Source: CAYWPG01 sp964460035 (GTDB lineage: Bacteria; Pseudomonadota; Gammaproteobacteria; Nitrococcales; AK92). From it: a stretch of DNA of 58,329 nt. The notes under the pieces were generated by a model. It made no database searches, was not told the DNA's origin, and saw only the letters and a list, made by a program, of their open reading frames with translations. The DNA lies in contig CAYWPG010000022.1 in the NCBI GenBank assembly GCA_964460035.1, positions 1 through 58,329 on the forward strand, given 5' to 3'. Shown here piece by piece: positions 44,547-53,922 of this stretch. The translations under genes and the position numbers were made by a program. Within the stretch, counting starts at the first letter, position 1, and each line of letters opens with the position of its first letter.

Positions 44547-46841
44547 TTAGCCGACGACTCCTTCTACCGCCGTGCCCTGCTGCTGCGCGGCGACCAGGCG
44601 CTCGAACTCAGCTGCCGGCATCGGGCGGCCGAAGCGGTAGCCTTGTACATGCGCGCAGCCATGGGTGCGCAGCCAGTCTTCTTGTTCCTTGGTCTCCACC
44701 CCCTCGGCGATCACGTCCAGATCCAGACTCAAACCCAGGGCGATGATGGCGCCGGTAATCGCAGTGCTTTCGGGCGAGGTGTGGAGATCGCGTACGAATG
44801 AGCGGTCGATCTTCAGCCGGTGAACGGGGAAGCGCTTGAGGTAGCTCAGGCTGGAGTAACCGGTGCCGAAATCGTCTATGGCCGTCATCACGCCCAGCTC
44901 GCGCAGCGCTGTTAGCACGCTAATGGCTTTTTCCGGTTCCTGCATGATCTGCCCTTCGGTGACTTCCAGCTCAAGCTGAGCGGGGGGCAGGCCCTTTCGG
45001 GCGAGCAAAGCGGAAACCTTATCGACCAGCGAGGCTTCGGCGATCAAGGTGGCCGAGACGTTGACACCCACTCGCAGGGTCCAGCCGCGCGCGGTCCAGC
45101 GCTGGACCTGATCGGTCGCGGCTTCCAGCACCCAGGCGTCGATCTCGTTTATCAGACCGGCATCCTCGGCGGTAGGGAGGAAACGATGCGGGAGCAATAG
45201 CCCGAGCTGTGGGTGCCGCCAGCGTAGCAGCGCCTCCGCGCCGACGATCTTGCCGCTATGCAGGGCAACCTGCGGCTGATAGAAGAGCTCGAATTCGCTG
45301 CGCTCCAGCCCAAGGCGCAGGGCTTGGCTGAGCTGCAGGCGCGTGCGTGCCTGCTCGCTCAGCTCGGGCCCGTACACACAGTAACCGCCTTGTTCCTGCT
45401 TGGCCTCGTACATCGCGGCTTCGGCGTTCCGCAGCAAGTCGGAGCCCGACAAGGCGGTTTCGGCCAGCCATGCGATGCCTATGCTCACCGACATCTGAAT
45501 GGACTCGCCGGCAACCTTAAAGGGTTCCGCCATGGCATGCAGCAGTGATTCGGCCACCGCTTCCGCCTCTTCCGTGCTGCTGCTTTCCAGCAGCACGCAG
45601 TATTCGTCGCCGCCGAGGCGCGCGAGCAGGTGCGCGGTGTCGAGCTGCTGTCGAAGCCGTTGCGCTGCCTGTATCAACAGCTCGTCGCCAGCTTGCTGGC
45701 CAAAGGTCTCGTTAACGTCCTGTAGACGGTCCAGATCCATGGCCAGTACCGCTAAGCCGGTGCCGCGGCGGCGCGCCCGTTCGGCGGCACTCGTCAGCCG
45801 GTTCAGTAGCAGAGCGCGGTTGGGAAGACCGGTCAGCGTATCGTAGTAGGTCAGGTAGTCTATGCGCGCGGCGTTCTGCTTGGCCTCGGTAATATCCGAG
45901 AACACACCGACGTAGCTCACCACTTCGCCGTACTCGTCGCGGACGGCGCCTATGCTCAACCACTCGGGATAGATTTCGCCGCGCTTATTGCGGTTCCAGA
46001 TCTCGCCCTGCCAGTAGTCGTTAGTGCGCAGGGCGGTCCACATATTCTGGTAAAACGCAGCGTCATGGCGACCGGATTTGAGCAGTTTGGGCGTTTTGCC
46101 CAGTGCTTCGTCCTGGGTGTAGCCCGTAATCGCGGAGAAGGCTCGGTTCACCGAGACTATCCGCAGCGCCGTATCGGTGATGATGACGCCGTCGCGAGTG
46201 TGTTCCAGCACAGCGGCGGCCTGACGCAGCGCCAGTTCCGCGTGCGAGCGGCGAACCGGTTCGGCCGCGATACCCGCCAGCACGGGCGAGTCGCCCGATA
46301 TTTGACGAGCCGTTATCGCTATCCTCCTATATGCGCCAGTGGCGTCTCGCACACGATAGGCATCGTGATAGCGTTCCAATGCTTTATCCAGACAGCGCTG
46401 CAGCTTGGCCTGCACGCGCTCGCGATCGTCGGGGTGCACCTTGTCCAGCCACTCGCTGCGCGCCAGAGCGGTCTCGGCAATCCCGAGCAGGGACGCCAGC
46501 TTGGGCGAAGTGCGAATGCGATCCGCCGTCAGGTCCCAGTGCCAGGCGTACTGATCGGCGCCGGCCAGACAGCGCTCCAGCCAAGTCGCATCCCCAACGC
46601 TTTGTGCTTGCGCCTCGTGGGCAAGCGGTTGGCGCCGGGCTATGGCGTAGAGCAGCGCACTGCTGCCGAGGATGAATAGGGCGCCCTTTGCTGCCTGTAG
46701 CCAGGGCTGGGTATGCGGCGGCGCCATTCGATAAATCAAGCTGTCGCCTAGCAACAGCAGGCACGAGCCAAGCAGCGCGTAACCGACGGTTAGTCCCAAG
46801 GCCGATGACAGCCGCTGCTTCGCGGCGCGGAATGCGGGCAT
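44547..46841 (-). CDS. Membrane PAS-PAS-GGDEF-EAL cyclic-di-GMP protein
   Basis: A 764-residue protein with two N-terminal membrane segments (about residues 13-35 and 48-66), a first PAS-like domain (about 90-190), a second PAS domain (ITDTALRIVSVNRAFSAITGYTQDEALGK, about 205-330), a GGDEF domain (about 335-490) and an EAL domain (about 500-755). The GGDEF signature is GGDEY, and the usual GHxxGD reads GQQAGD, so cyclase activity is uncertain. The EAL motif (GAEALLRWRHP), NVSA, ELEVTEG, DDFGTGYSSLSYLKRF and AEGVET are intact, so phosphodiesterase activity is likely. It is next to the polysaccharide cluster, a common target of c-di-GMP. Confidence 0.92.
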   Translation of the reverse strand: MPAFRAAKQRLSSALGLTVGYALLGSCLLLLGDSLIYRMAPPHTQPWLQAAKGALFILGSSALLYAIARRQPLAHEAQAQSVGDATWLERCLAGADQYAWHWDLTADRIRTSPKLASLLGIAETALARSEWLDKVHPDDRERVQAKLQRCLDKALERYHDAYRVRDATGAYRRIAITARQISGDSPVLAGIAAEPVRRSHAELALRQAAAVLEHTRDGVIITDTALRIVSVNRAFSAITGYTQDEALGKTPKLLKSGRHDAAFYQNMWTALRTNDYWQGEIWNRNKRGEIYPEWLSIGAVRDEYGEVVSYVGVFSDITEAKQNAARIDYLTYYDTLTGLPNRALLLNRLTSAAERARRRGTGLAVLAMDLDRLQDVNETFGQQAGDELLIQAAQRLRQQLDTAHLLARLGGDEYCVLLESSSTEEAEAVAESLLHAMAEPFKVAGESIQMSVSIGIAWLAETALSGSDLLRNAEAAMYEAKQEQGGYCVYGPELSEQARTRLQLSQALRLGLERSEFELFYQPQVALHSGKIVGAEALLRWRHPQLGLLLPHRFLPTAEDAGLINEIDAWVLEAATDQVQRWTARGWTLRVGVNVSATLIAEASLVDKVSALLARKGLPPAQLELEVTEGQIMQEPEKAISVLTALRELGVMTAIDDFGTGYSSLSYLKRFPVHRLKIDRSFVRDLHTSPESTAITGAIIALGLSLDLDVIAEGVETKEQEDWLRTHGCAHVQGYRFGRPMPAAEFERLVAAQQQGTAVEGVVG

Positions 46842-47324
46842 CTGAAGTGCTCCAGGCAGTTGTTCTCGTTGGGGTAGCGCGAGCTAGGGCCTGTTTACAT
46901 AGTGCGCACCTGTGTCGGCACCGCATGTTGTCCCGGACCGGCTACTGCTGTGGCGAGCTGCGGGCGCCGGGAGGAAATCCTGTATCGAGCGGTGGAAAGG
47001 AAACTGAGCATTAGTGTTCCCTAAATTTGACGAAGGTCAAGACTTCACGCCTGGCCGTGCGCTGCCTGGCGCCGGCAACGGCATAGAACCTGAATTAGTC
47101 CAGGGCGCCCAGCTCCATCATCATCCTGCCTTCATCTTGATTCCCCCTGCCTACAGCCCCATCAGAAGCTGAGGAAAATGCCGTGGCTGTGCGACGGCTC
47201 ACCGACGCAAGCAAGGACGGGAAGTTCTGCGCGCAGCGTCCGCCGGCAACAAGGTGCCGACCGCCATATCGAATCCGGATATCCATCGGTCGCCGTAGCG
47301 GCGACTTTCGTAGACGGGGACATC
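46842..47324. other. Divergent region between the GGDEF-EAL gene and the polysaccharide cluster
   Basis: A 483-base region. It should hold promoters for both sides, but none is convincing. A stretch around 47204-47290 superficially recalls a c-di-GMP riboswitch (GACGCAAGC) but lacks the other conserved parts. The ribosome binding site of the fkbH-like gene is GGGGA just before 47325. Confidence 0.4.
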
Positions 47325-49574
47325 ATGCAACCGACTCGAGATGCAGTCTTGCAGCCGGCCGCCCTGTCGGCAGGGCTGGTAACCCGCCTTCAAGCAGCTT
47401 TGGGGGCGGTTCCTGACAGCACTGCCGCGTTGCGCGCTTTGGCGAGCATCAGCCCCATGGAGGCGGTGCGCTGGCTGCTGGAGCAGGAGGCGGCAGTGCG
47501 TGAGCAGGTGCCGCGCGGGGAGTTGGTGCGCATCATTGCCGAGCTGGTACAAGCCAGCAGAGCATGCCCTCCGGCAGAGCGCGGGACTCTGCTACAGCTG
47601 GCGTTGGCATTTGCGGATCTGCTGCCGCCCGCGTCCGCCGCTGGCCTGTTGGCGTCGACCCTGGCAAGCGATGCGCGCGCCGGCGAGCTGCTAGAGGCGC
47701 TGTTGAGGCGCGAGCCGCGCAATCCGGATCTGCTGCGGTTGGCGGCGGATGCCGCGGTGCGCTCGGGCGATGCAGTGCGTGCGCATGCGCTGCTGCTACG
47801 ACTGGGCGAGGCCGATCCGAGATTGACCACGTTGACGCACTGCGCGCGCCTGCGCAGGCAACTGCCTCAACAGAGGCCGCAGGTCAAAGTGGCCTTGCTG
47901 AGCAGCTATACCATCGACCAATTGGTTCCGTTTCTGGAGCACGAGTGCGCCGCGTTGGGACTGCGGTCGCAGATCTACGTGACTCCCTTCAACTCCTGGG
48001 CACAGGAAGTGCTGGATCCCGGTTCCGGTCTGCATGAGTTCTCGCCGGAGATCGCCTTTTTCGCACTGGCGCTGGACGATCTGCTGCCTGAACTGGCCGG
48101 CTGCCCGGAGCCGGCGCAGCTGGACGCGCTGGGTGAGGAGGCGGTGCAGCGGGTGGCGGAGACAGTGCAGCGCTATGCACAGACCAGCGACGCGTTGATC
48201 GTGGTACACAGCTTCTTCTCCGCTTACCGCGATCCCTTCGGCATAGCGCGTCCGGCGACAGCGTCGCGCGTGCGCTGGCTGGCCCGATTGAACGACCGGC
48301 TGGCCGCAGCGCTGGCGCCGTTCGAACGCGTGCGTTTGCTCGATGTGCAGGAGGCGCTGCTGCATAGGGCGGGAGGGGGCTGCGATAACCCCAAGCTGCG
48401 CCACTACGCTGCCATGCGTCTGCCCGAAGCGGCGCTGGCGGAGGTTGCGCGGCTAAGCGCGGGCTACATAGCCGCACATAAGGGACTGACGCGTAAGTGC
48501 GTGGTGTTGGATCTGGACAACACCTTATGGGGCGGGGTGATCGGCGAGGACGGCATGGCGGGCATACGGCTTGGCAATACCTCGCCAGGGTCCGAGTACC
48601 TGGAGTTCCAGCAGTTTCTCCACAGTTTGACCGAGCGCGGAATCCTGCTGGCGGTGAACTCCAAGAACAACGAAGCCGACGCCCGCGAGGTGTTGCGCGA
48701 GCACGAGGCCATGCTGTTGCGCGAGCAGGCGTTCAGCGCGCTCTACATCAACTGGTCGCCAAAGCCGGACAACATGCGCGCGCTGGCGGCAGAGCTGAAC
48801 ATAGGGCTCGATTCGCTGGTGTTCGTCGACGACAACCCCAACGAGCGCGAGCTGATGCGCCAGGCCCTGCCGGAGGTGCTCACGCCCGAGCTGCCGGCCG
48901 ATCCGGCGCTGTACCGGCGCGTGCTGGAGACTTTGCCCCAGCTGCAGACACTGGAGGTGACGGAGGAGGATCGCGAGCGGGCACAGCGCTATCGCGCGCG
49001 GCGGCAGCGGGATCAGGTCCGGGCCAGTGCCACCGACTTGCACAGCTATTTGCGCTCGCTGCACATCGAGGTGCGCATCGCGCCGGCCGCGGAGTCGTCG
49101 TTGCCGCGCATCCACCAGCTTTTCCAGCGCACCAATCAGTTCAACCTCACGACCAGACGCTATACGGCGGAGGAGCTGCGCCGCTTTGCGCAGAGCGAGC
49201 AGGCCCGGCTTTACGCGCTCTGGGCCAGCGACCGCTTCGGCGATCATGGGCTGGTGGCGACCGCGCTGGTGCGCTGCGAAGGGAAGAGCTGGCGTATCGA
49301 CAGCTTGCTGATGAGTTGCCGGGTCATAGGCTATGGGGTGGAAACCACGCTGACGGCGATCATCGCCCGCGAGGCGGCTGCCGCCGGCTGCGACAGCCTG
49401 CTCGGCGAGTTCATTCCGACGGCCAAGAACGCGCCGGCGCGCGAATTCTACCGGCAGCATGGCTTCGAGCCGCTAGAGGAGCAGAGCGACGCTCCCGCGC
49501 TTTGGCGGCTGAGGCTGCGCGATGCGACGCTGGACGTGCCTGACTGGATAGCGCTCAAGGAGGTGCAAGCATGA
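47325..49574 (+). CDS. FkbH-like HAD-IIIC family protein
   Basis: A 749-residue protein. Residues 1-385 form an N-terminal region, probably SGNH-like in its later part; a HAD domain of the FkbH type begins at about 390 (CVVLDLDNTLWGGVIGEDG) with ILLAVNSKNNEADAREVL and FVDDNPNERELMRQ; a GNAT-like domain ends it (NQFNLTTRRYTAEELRRF, then GVETTLTAIIAREAAAAGC). FkbH proteins load a glyceryl group from 1,3-bisphosphoglycerate onto an acyl carrier protein. Here the next gene is an ACP that overlaps by four bases (ATGA), supporting that role. The ATG at 47325 has GGGGA upstream; the longer frame is not conserved. Confidence 0.87.
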   Translation: MQPTRDAVLQPAALSAGLVTRLQAALGAVPDSTAALRALASISPMEAVRWLLEQEAAVREQVPRGELVRIIAELVQASRACPPAERGTLLQLALAFADLLPPASAAGLLASTLASDARAGELLEALLRREPRNPDLLRLAADAAVRSGDAVRAHALLLRLGEADPRLTTLTHCARLRRQLPQQRPQVKVALLSSYTIDQLVPFLEHECAALGLRSQIYVTPFNSWAQEVLDPGSGLHEFSPEIAFFALALDDLLPELAGCPEPAQLDALGEEAVQRVAETVQRYAQTSDALIVVHSFFSAYRDPFGIARPATASRVRWLARLNDRLAAALAPFERVRLLDVQEALLHRAGGGCDNPKLRHYAAMRLPEAALAEVARLSAGYIAAHKGLTRKCVVLDLDNTLWGGVIGEDGMAGIRLGNTSPGSEYLEFQQFLHSLTERGILLAVNSKNNEADAREVLREHEAMLLREQAFSALYINWSPKPDNMRALAAELNIGLDSLVFVDDNPNERELMRQALPEVLTPELPADPALYRRVLETLPQLQTLEVTEEDRERAQRYRARRQRDQVRASATDLHSYLRSLHIEVRIAPAAESSLPRIHQLFQRTNQFNLTTRRYTAEELRRFAQSEQARLYALWASDRFGDHGLVATALVRCEGKSWRIDSLLMSCRVIGYGVETTLTAIIAREAAAAGCDSLLGEFIPTAKNAPAREFYRQHGFEPLEEQSDAPALWRLRLRDATLDVPDWIALKEVQA

Positions 49575-49798
49575 CGCTGGAGTCCATAGTGGCCCAAGTG
49601 CTTGGCGTCACGGAGGACGAGATCGACGAGGGAACATCCAACAAGACGCTGGAAGCCTGGGACTCATTGGCGCACGTCAATCTGATCATGGAGCTGGAAC
49701 GCGTGTTCGGCGTCACGCTGTCCATGGAGGACGCACTGGAGATGACCAGCGTTGCCGATATCAAGCGCATTCTCGGCGCGCACGGAGTGGCTGCGTGA
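49571..49798 (+). CDS. Acyl carrier protein
   Basis: A 75-residue ACP. The phosphopantetheine serine is S32 in the EAWDSLAHVNLIMELERVFG motif. It is not the housekeeping AcpP (which has DSLDTVEL). It overlaps the fkbH-like gene by four bases and the following GNAT-like gene by four (GTGA), so the three are tightly coupled and the ACP is probably their shared acyl carrier. Confidence 0.93.
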   Translation: MTLESIVAQVLGVTEDEIDEGTSNKTLEAWDSLAHVNLIMELERVFGVTLSMEDALEMTSVADIKRILGAHGVAA

Positions 49799-50961
49799 GC
49801 AGGACAGCGGCAGCCGCCGCAGACGTTGCTGCCGGGGCGCGAGTGATCGAGGTCGACGAAAGCTGCCTTGAGCCGCTTGCCGAGATCATTCGCCTGGCCT
49901 GGGATGCCGCGGCTACCGTCGAGTCGGTGCGGCGAGCGCGGGAGACCGCGGCCCGGGCCAACCCGCACGGTGCGGGCCTTCCGATACCCACTTTCCTGTT
50001 CATGATGGGCGACAGGCCGCTAGGCCACATGACCACGGTGCCGACGATCCTGTGGGTGGACGGCCGCGAGCACCGGGCGCACTGGTTCAAGGGATTCTGG
50101 GTGGTGCCGGAACACCGCAACGGGCCTGTCGGTTTCATGCTCGCCCGCGAGAGTCTGCGCTACCTGGACACCGTGCTGTCGATGGTGGTGCAGCCGGCGC
50201 CGCGACGGCTGTTTCAGTCCATAGGCCTGCGAGACCTGGGCGTTATGCCCAATTACCTGTGCGTGCTTAGGCCCAAGCGGCTGATGCGGCGGCTGGCCGG
50301 GGCGGATTTGGCCTCGGTGGGGCCGCGCTGGGCGGCACCGCTCTTGCGTCTGCTCGCCAAGCCTGGGCTGGTGCATGCGACGGCAACTCTGAGCTCAGTG
50401 GGTATGCGTACCTGGACGCTGTCGCTGCCTGCCGGCGTGGGGGTGGCAGCGCAGGAGCCGACCTCGCTGGATCCGGCGGCCGTGGACGCGCTTTGGCGGC
50501 GTAGCCGAGAGGCGCTGCGAGCCGCACCGGTGCGCGATGCCAAGCACCTGCATGCGCGCGCACTGAATCGGCCCGGTAGCTACGTAGCCGCTGCGGTCGA
50601 AGAAGCGGGGGAGTTGGCTGCCATGGCCCTGATACGCCGCCCGCGCCCTGAGGGCGACCCGCGTCTTAACGGTGCGCAGGTGGCGACGCTGGCCGATTTT
50701 CTGTGGGTGCCGGATCAGCGATCCGCGGCGCTGCGCCTGCTGGCAGGCGCTGAGACCATCGCCGCGGATTTGGGCGCCGACGCGTTGCTATGCAGCGCCA
50801 CCCATGGCGGTCTGCCGTGGCTGCTGCGGCGACGGGGGTATTTCGCGCTGGGCGGAAACGTGCACTTCATGGCCCGCTCGCAGGGGTTCGGGATGGAGTC
50901 GTTGGGGCTGACCGACTGGTGGCTGACTCGGGCCGACGGCGAGGCGGACGATGCGTTTTGA
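49795..50961 (+). CDS. GNAT-like acyltransferase, polysaccharide-cluster type
   Basis: A 388-residue protein starting at GTG 49795. The N-terminal part resembles a GNAT fold (TFLFMMGDRPLGHMTTVPTI, then HRAHWFKGFWVVPEHRNGPVGFMLARES); the C-terminal half has a second GNAT-like stretch (VATLADFLWVPDQRSAALRLLAGAETIAADLGADALL). Such double-domain proteins are often found in surface-polysaccharide loci. Given the ACP next to it, it may transfer an ACP-bound acyl group to a sugar; this is inference. No membrane segment. Confidence 0.65.
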   Translation: MSRTAAAAADVAAGARVIEVDESCLEPLAEIIRLAWDAAATVESVRRARETAARANPHGAGLPIPTFLFMMGDRPLGHMTTVPTILWVDGREHRAHWFKGFWVVPEHRNGPVGFMLARESLRYLDTVLSMVVQPAPRRLFQSIGLRDLGVMPNYLCVLRPKRLMRRLAGADLASVGPRWAAPLLRLLAKPGLVHATATLSSVGMRTWTLSLPAGVGVAAQEPTSLDPAAVDALWRRSREALRAAPVRDAKHLHARALNRPGSYVAAAVEEAGELAAMALIRRPRPEGDPRLNGAQVATLADFLWVPDQRSAALRLLAGAETIAADLGADALLCSATHGGLPWLLRRRGYFALGGNVHFMARSQGFGMESLGLTDWWLTRADGEADDAF

Positions 50962-51053
50962 ACGTGCTGCCTGACGGTCGCAGCGGACTGCGAACTCGCC
51001 ATGGGAGCGCTGAGCTTGCGAGTTTGGCGCCTCTTGATACTGGGGGGGCGAAA

Positions 51054-52127
51054 ATGACGACAAAACCGCTGGACCCCGCTGCCGACATGCAGCGTTTCGA
51101 GGCGAACGGCGTTTTTCTGCGCGATCGTACCGCATACCGTAACGGGCCTTTCGACTGGCCGCACGGCAAGCGCTTCGCTTTCGCGATCATCGACGATACC
51201 GACGTGGCGACGGTGGAAAACGTCGAGCCGGTGTACCGCCTGCTCGAAGAGCTTGGGCTGCGCGCCACCAAAACGGTGTGGCCTGTCGCCTGTCCCGAGG
51301 GAAGCGCCAACTTCTCGTCGTCGCAGACGCTGGACGATGCCGACTACCTGGCCTTCGTGCTCGATCTACAGCGGCGGGGCTTCGAGATCGCTTTTCATAA
51401 CGCGACCATGGAAACCAGCACTCGCGAGCGAACCGAGCGTGCGCTGCAGCGCTTTCGCGAGCTGTTCGGCCAGTATCCGCGCGTGCACGCCAATCATTCC
51501 TATAACCGCGAGAATCTATACTGGGGCGAGGAGCGCGTGGATAACCCACTGGTGCGCTGGGTGTACTCGCGGGTCAATAGCGTGCCCAAAGGGTTCTATC
51601 AGGGCCATAAGGAGCACAGCGAATACTGGTGGGGAGACCTCTGCCGGCAACGCATCGAGTACGTGCGTAACCTCACGTTCAACTCGCTGAACCTGGCTGC
51701 CATCAACCCAAGCATGCCTTACCGCGACCCGAAGCGGCCGCTGGTGCGCTGGTGGTACTCGGCGGCGGATGCCGACAACGTAGAGGAATTCAACCGCATC
51801 ATGAGCTCGGACAATCAAGCCGCGCTGGAGGCGTCTGGCGGCTTCTGCATTCTCGCCACGCACTTCGGCAAGGGCTATGTGCGCCACGGCGAGGTCGATC
51901 CCCAAGCGCGGCAGCTTCTGCGGGAGCTGGCGGGGCGCAATGGCTGGTTCTGTAACGTCAGCGAACTGCTGGACTGGTTGCGCGGCCAGCGCGTCGACGA
52001 GACGCTGCCAGCCCGGGAGTGGCGGCGCATGCAGTGGTTGTGGCTGCGCGATCTTTTCGTGCGCCGCCTGCCGGCCCTGAGCCGGTTGAAGTTGAACTTG
52101 AATAAGATGCGGGCGCCCAAAACTTAG
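51054..52127 (+). CDS. Polysaccharide deacetylase-like protein
   Basis: A 357-residue protein distantly related to NodB-type carbohydrate esterases. The first motif appears as FAFAIIDDTDVATV (residues 41-54), where canonical enzymes have TFDDG. A histidine motif follows in EIAFHNATMETS (about 120) and another in YPRVHANHSYN (about 143). The shape is that of a variant family found in exopolysaccharide loci. No signal peptide, so it probably acts in the cytoplasm on a precursor. The ATG at 51054 follows GGGGGGCG. It may remove an N-acetyl group to expose an amine. Confidence 0.72.
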   Translation: MTTKPLDPAADMQRFEANGVFLRDRTAYRNGPFDWPHGKRFAFAIIDDTDVATVENVEPVYRLLEELGLRATKTVWPVACPEGSANFSSSQTLDDADYLAFVLDLQRRGFEIAFHNATMETSTRERTERALQRFRELFGQYPRVHANHSYNRENLYWGEERVDNPLVRWVYSRVNSVPKGFYQGHKEHSEYWWGDLCRQRIEYVRNLTFNSLNLAAINPSMPYRDPKRPLVRWWYSAADADNVEEFNRIMSSDNQAALEASGGFCILATHFGKGYVRHGEVDPQARQLLRELAGRNGWFCNVSELLDWLRGQRVDETLPAREWRRMQWLWLRDLFVRRLPALSRLKLNLNKMRAPKT

Positions 52128-52400
52128 CACACAGCCCGCCAGCCGCGCTTATCGCGGAGCAGTGAGCTGAAACCCGCGCGGAACGGGCTTTTCACGATTT
52201 CTGTTAGAGCGATCTCAGCTTCATTCACGGCAGGTCGAGCCGGTAACTCTGCCAGCCTGGCGGCGTGTTCCACGCCTTCGTGTCCGGCTATTGCGATCCG
52301 GCAAGCTGCCACAGGCGTGCCGCGTTCAGCCGATAGGAAGTCGGCCGCGTACGCCTGAGCCATGGAGTCACGGCGCGTTGCGCCATCACAGGGACGTGAT

Positions 52401-53687
52401 ATGAGTGTGTCATTCGACTTGGATCGAGCGCGAATCGGCATCGTTGGCCTCGGCTATGTTGGCTTGCCGCTGGCTGTCGAGTTCGGCAAGCAGTTCGCGA
52501 CCGTGGGCTTCGACGTTAAGCGCCAGCGCATCGAGGAGCTGCGCTCCGGGCGCGACTCCACGCTGGAAGTGGAGCCCGAGGAGCTGGCGGCCGCGCGCAA
52601 TCTCGTCTACACCGACGATCCGCAGGTTCTGGCCGATTGCAATATTTACATCGTTACCGTACCTACGCCTATCGATGCGCATAAGCGGCCGGATCTGGAA
52701 CCGCTGAAGGCGGCAAGTACGACCATAGGCCGTGTGCTCAAGCGCGGGGATATTGTGATATACGAATCCACCGTTTATCCGGGCGCTACCGAAGAAGTGT
52801 GCGTGCCCATCCTGGAGCGCGTTTCCGGGCTCGCGTTCAATCGCGACTTCTATGCGGGCTACAGCCCCGAGCGCATAAACCCGGGCGACAAGGAGCACCG
52901 GGTCACCAATATCCGCAAGGTGACCGCCGGCTCCACGCCGGAGATCGCCGACATCGTCGACGGCCTGTACAAGCGCATCATCGTGGCAGGTACCCATAAG
53001 GTGAGCAGCATCCGCGTCGCCGAAGCCGCCAAAGTCATCGAGAACACCCAACGCGACGTCAATATCGCGCTGGTGAACGAGCTTTCGCTGATATTCACCA
53101 AGCTAGGCATAGACACCGAAGAGGTCTTGCAGGCCGCCGGCACCAAATGGAATTTCCTGCCTTTCCGGCCCGGCTTGGTGGGCGGCCATTGCATTGGCGT
53201 CGACCCGTACTATCTCACGCACAAGGCACAGGAAATCGGCTATCACCCCGAGATCATTCTCGCCGGGCGCCGCATCAACGACCGTATGGGCGGGTATGTG
53301 GCAGGCCGCGTGGCCAAGCTCATGACCAAGAAGCGCTTGCACGTGGTGGGCGCGCGCGTGCTGGTGCTGGGCTTCGCCTTCAAGGAGAACTGCCCGGACC
53401 TGCGCAATACTCGGGTAATCGATACGGTGAACGAGCTGCGCAGCTACCACGCGGAGGTGGAGGTATACGATCCGTGGATCGACCCGGAGGAGGCGCGTAA
53501 AGAGTATGGGATCGACCCGGTCGAGGAGCTGCAGGCCAGCAGCTACGATGCGGTGATCGTAGCGGTGGGGCATCGCCAGTTCCGCGAGATGGGCGCCGAG
53601 CGTATTCGAGCGTTGCTCAAGCCCAACGGCGTGCTGTTCGATATCAAGTGCATCCTCCCTGCCGACGCGGTAGACGGTCGCTTGTGA
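52401..53687 (+). CDS. tviB: Nucleotide sugar dehydrogenase (TviB/WbpO-type)
   Basis: A 428-residue UDP-sugar 6-dehydrogenase. The NAD-binding loop is IGIVGLGYVGLPLAVEFGKQ (about residues 11-30), followed by VTVPTPIDAHKRPDL, SPERINPGDKEHRV, and the catalytic cysteine in GGHCIGVDPYYL (about residue 263). This clade (VipA/TviB) oxidises UDP-GlcNAc or UDP-GalNAc to the uronate, while the shorter UDP-glucose type lacks several of these features. The ATG at 52401 follows AGGGA. The start of the sugar-precursor part of the cluster. Confidence 0.88.
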   Translation: MSVSFDLDRARIGIVGLGYVGLPLAVEFGKQFATVGFDVKRQRIEELRSGRDSTLEVEPEELAAARNLVYTDDPQVLADCNIYIVTVPTPIDAHKRPDLEPLKAASTTIGRVLKRGDIVIYESTVYPGATEEVCVPILERVSGLAFNRDFYAGYSPERINPGDKEHRVTNIRKVTAGSTPEIADIVDGLYKRIIVAGTHKVSSIRVAEAAKVIENTQRDVNIALVNELSLIFTKLGIDTEEVLQAAGTKWNFLPFRPGLVGGHCIGVDPYYLTHKAQEIGYHPEIILAGRRINDRMGGYVAGRVAKLMTKKRLHVVGARVLVLGFAFKENCPDLRNTRVIDTVNELRSYHAEVEVYDPWIDPEEARKEYGIDPVEELQASSYDAVIVAVGHRQFREMGAERIRALLKPNGVLFDIKCILPADAVDGRL

Positions 53688-53922
53688 CCATGGCCTGGAT
53701 CGCTACCAACGCGGTGGCGGGAGGCGGGGGAGTTTTCTCAGCCGTTACCCAGTTCACCGCTGCGCTCGCCATCCGCGCGCTTGCCCAGGCACCGGCTGGT
53801 AGCGCATGCAGCGCGCGAGGATTCTCGATCCGCTGCCCGTAAGCGGGACTGCCTCGTTCCGAGACCGGCATGCGCCGTCATGCTAAGCTCGCATGCTCGG
53901 ATCCGGACAGGGCATTTACGAC

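Noticed and set aside
47190..47290. Possible c-di-GMP (GEMM) riboswitch upstream of the fkbH-like gene, suggested by GACGCAAGC.
   Set aside because: The GGGCAAACC part, the P1a/P1b pairing and the CGGGG...CTAAG parts are missing; only one short block fits.
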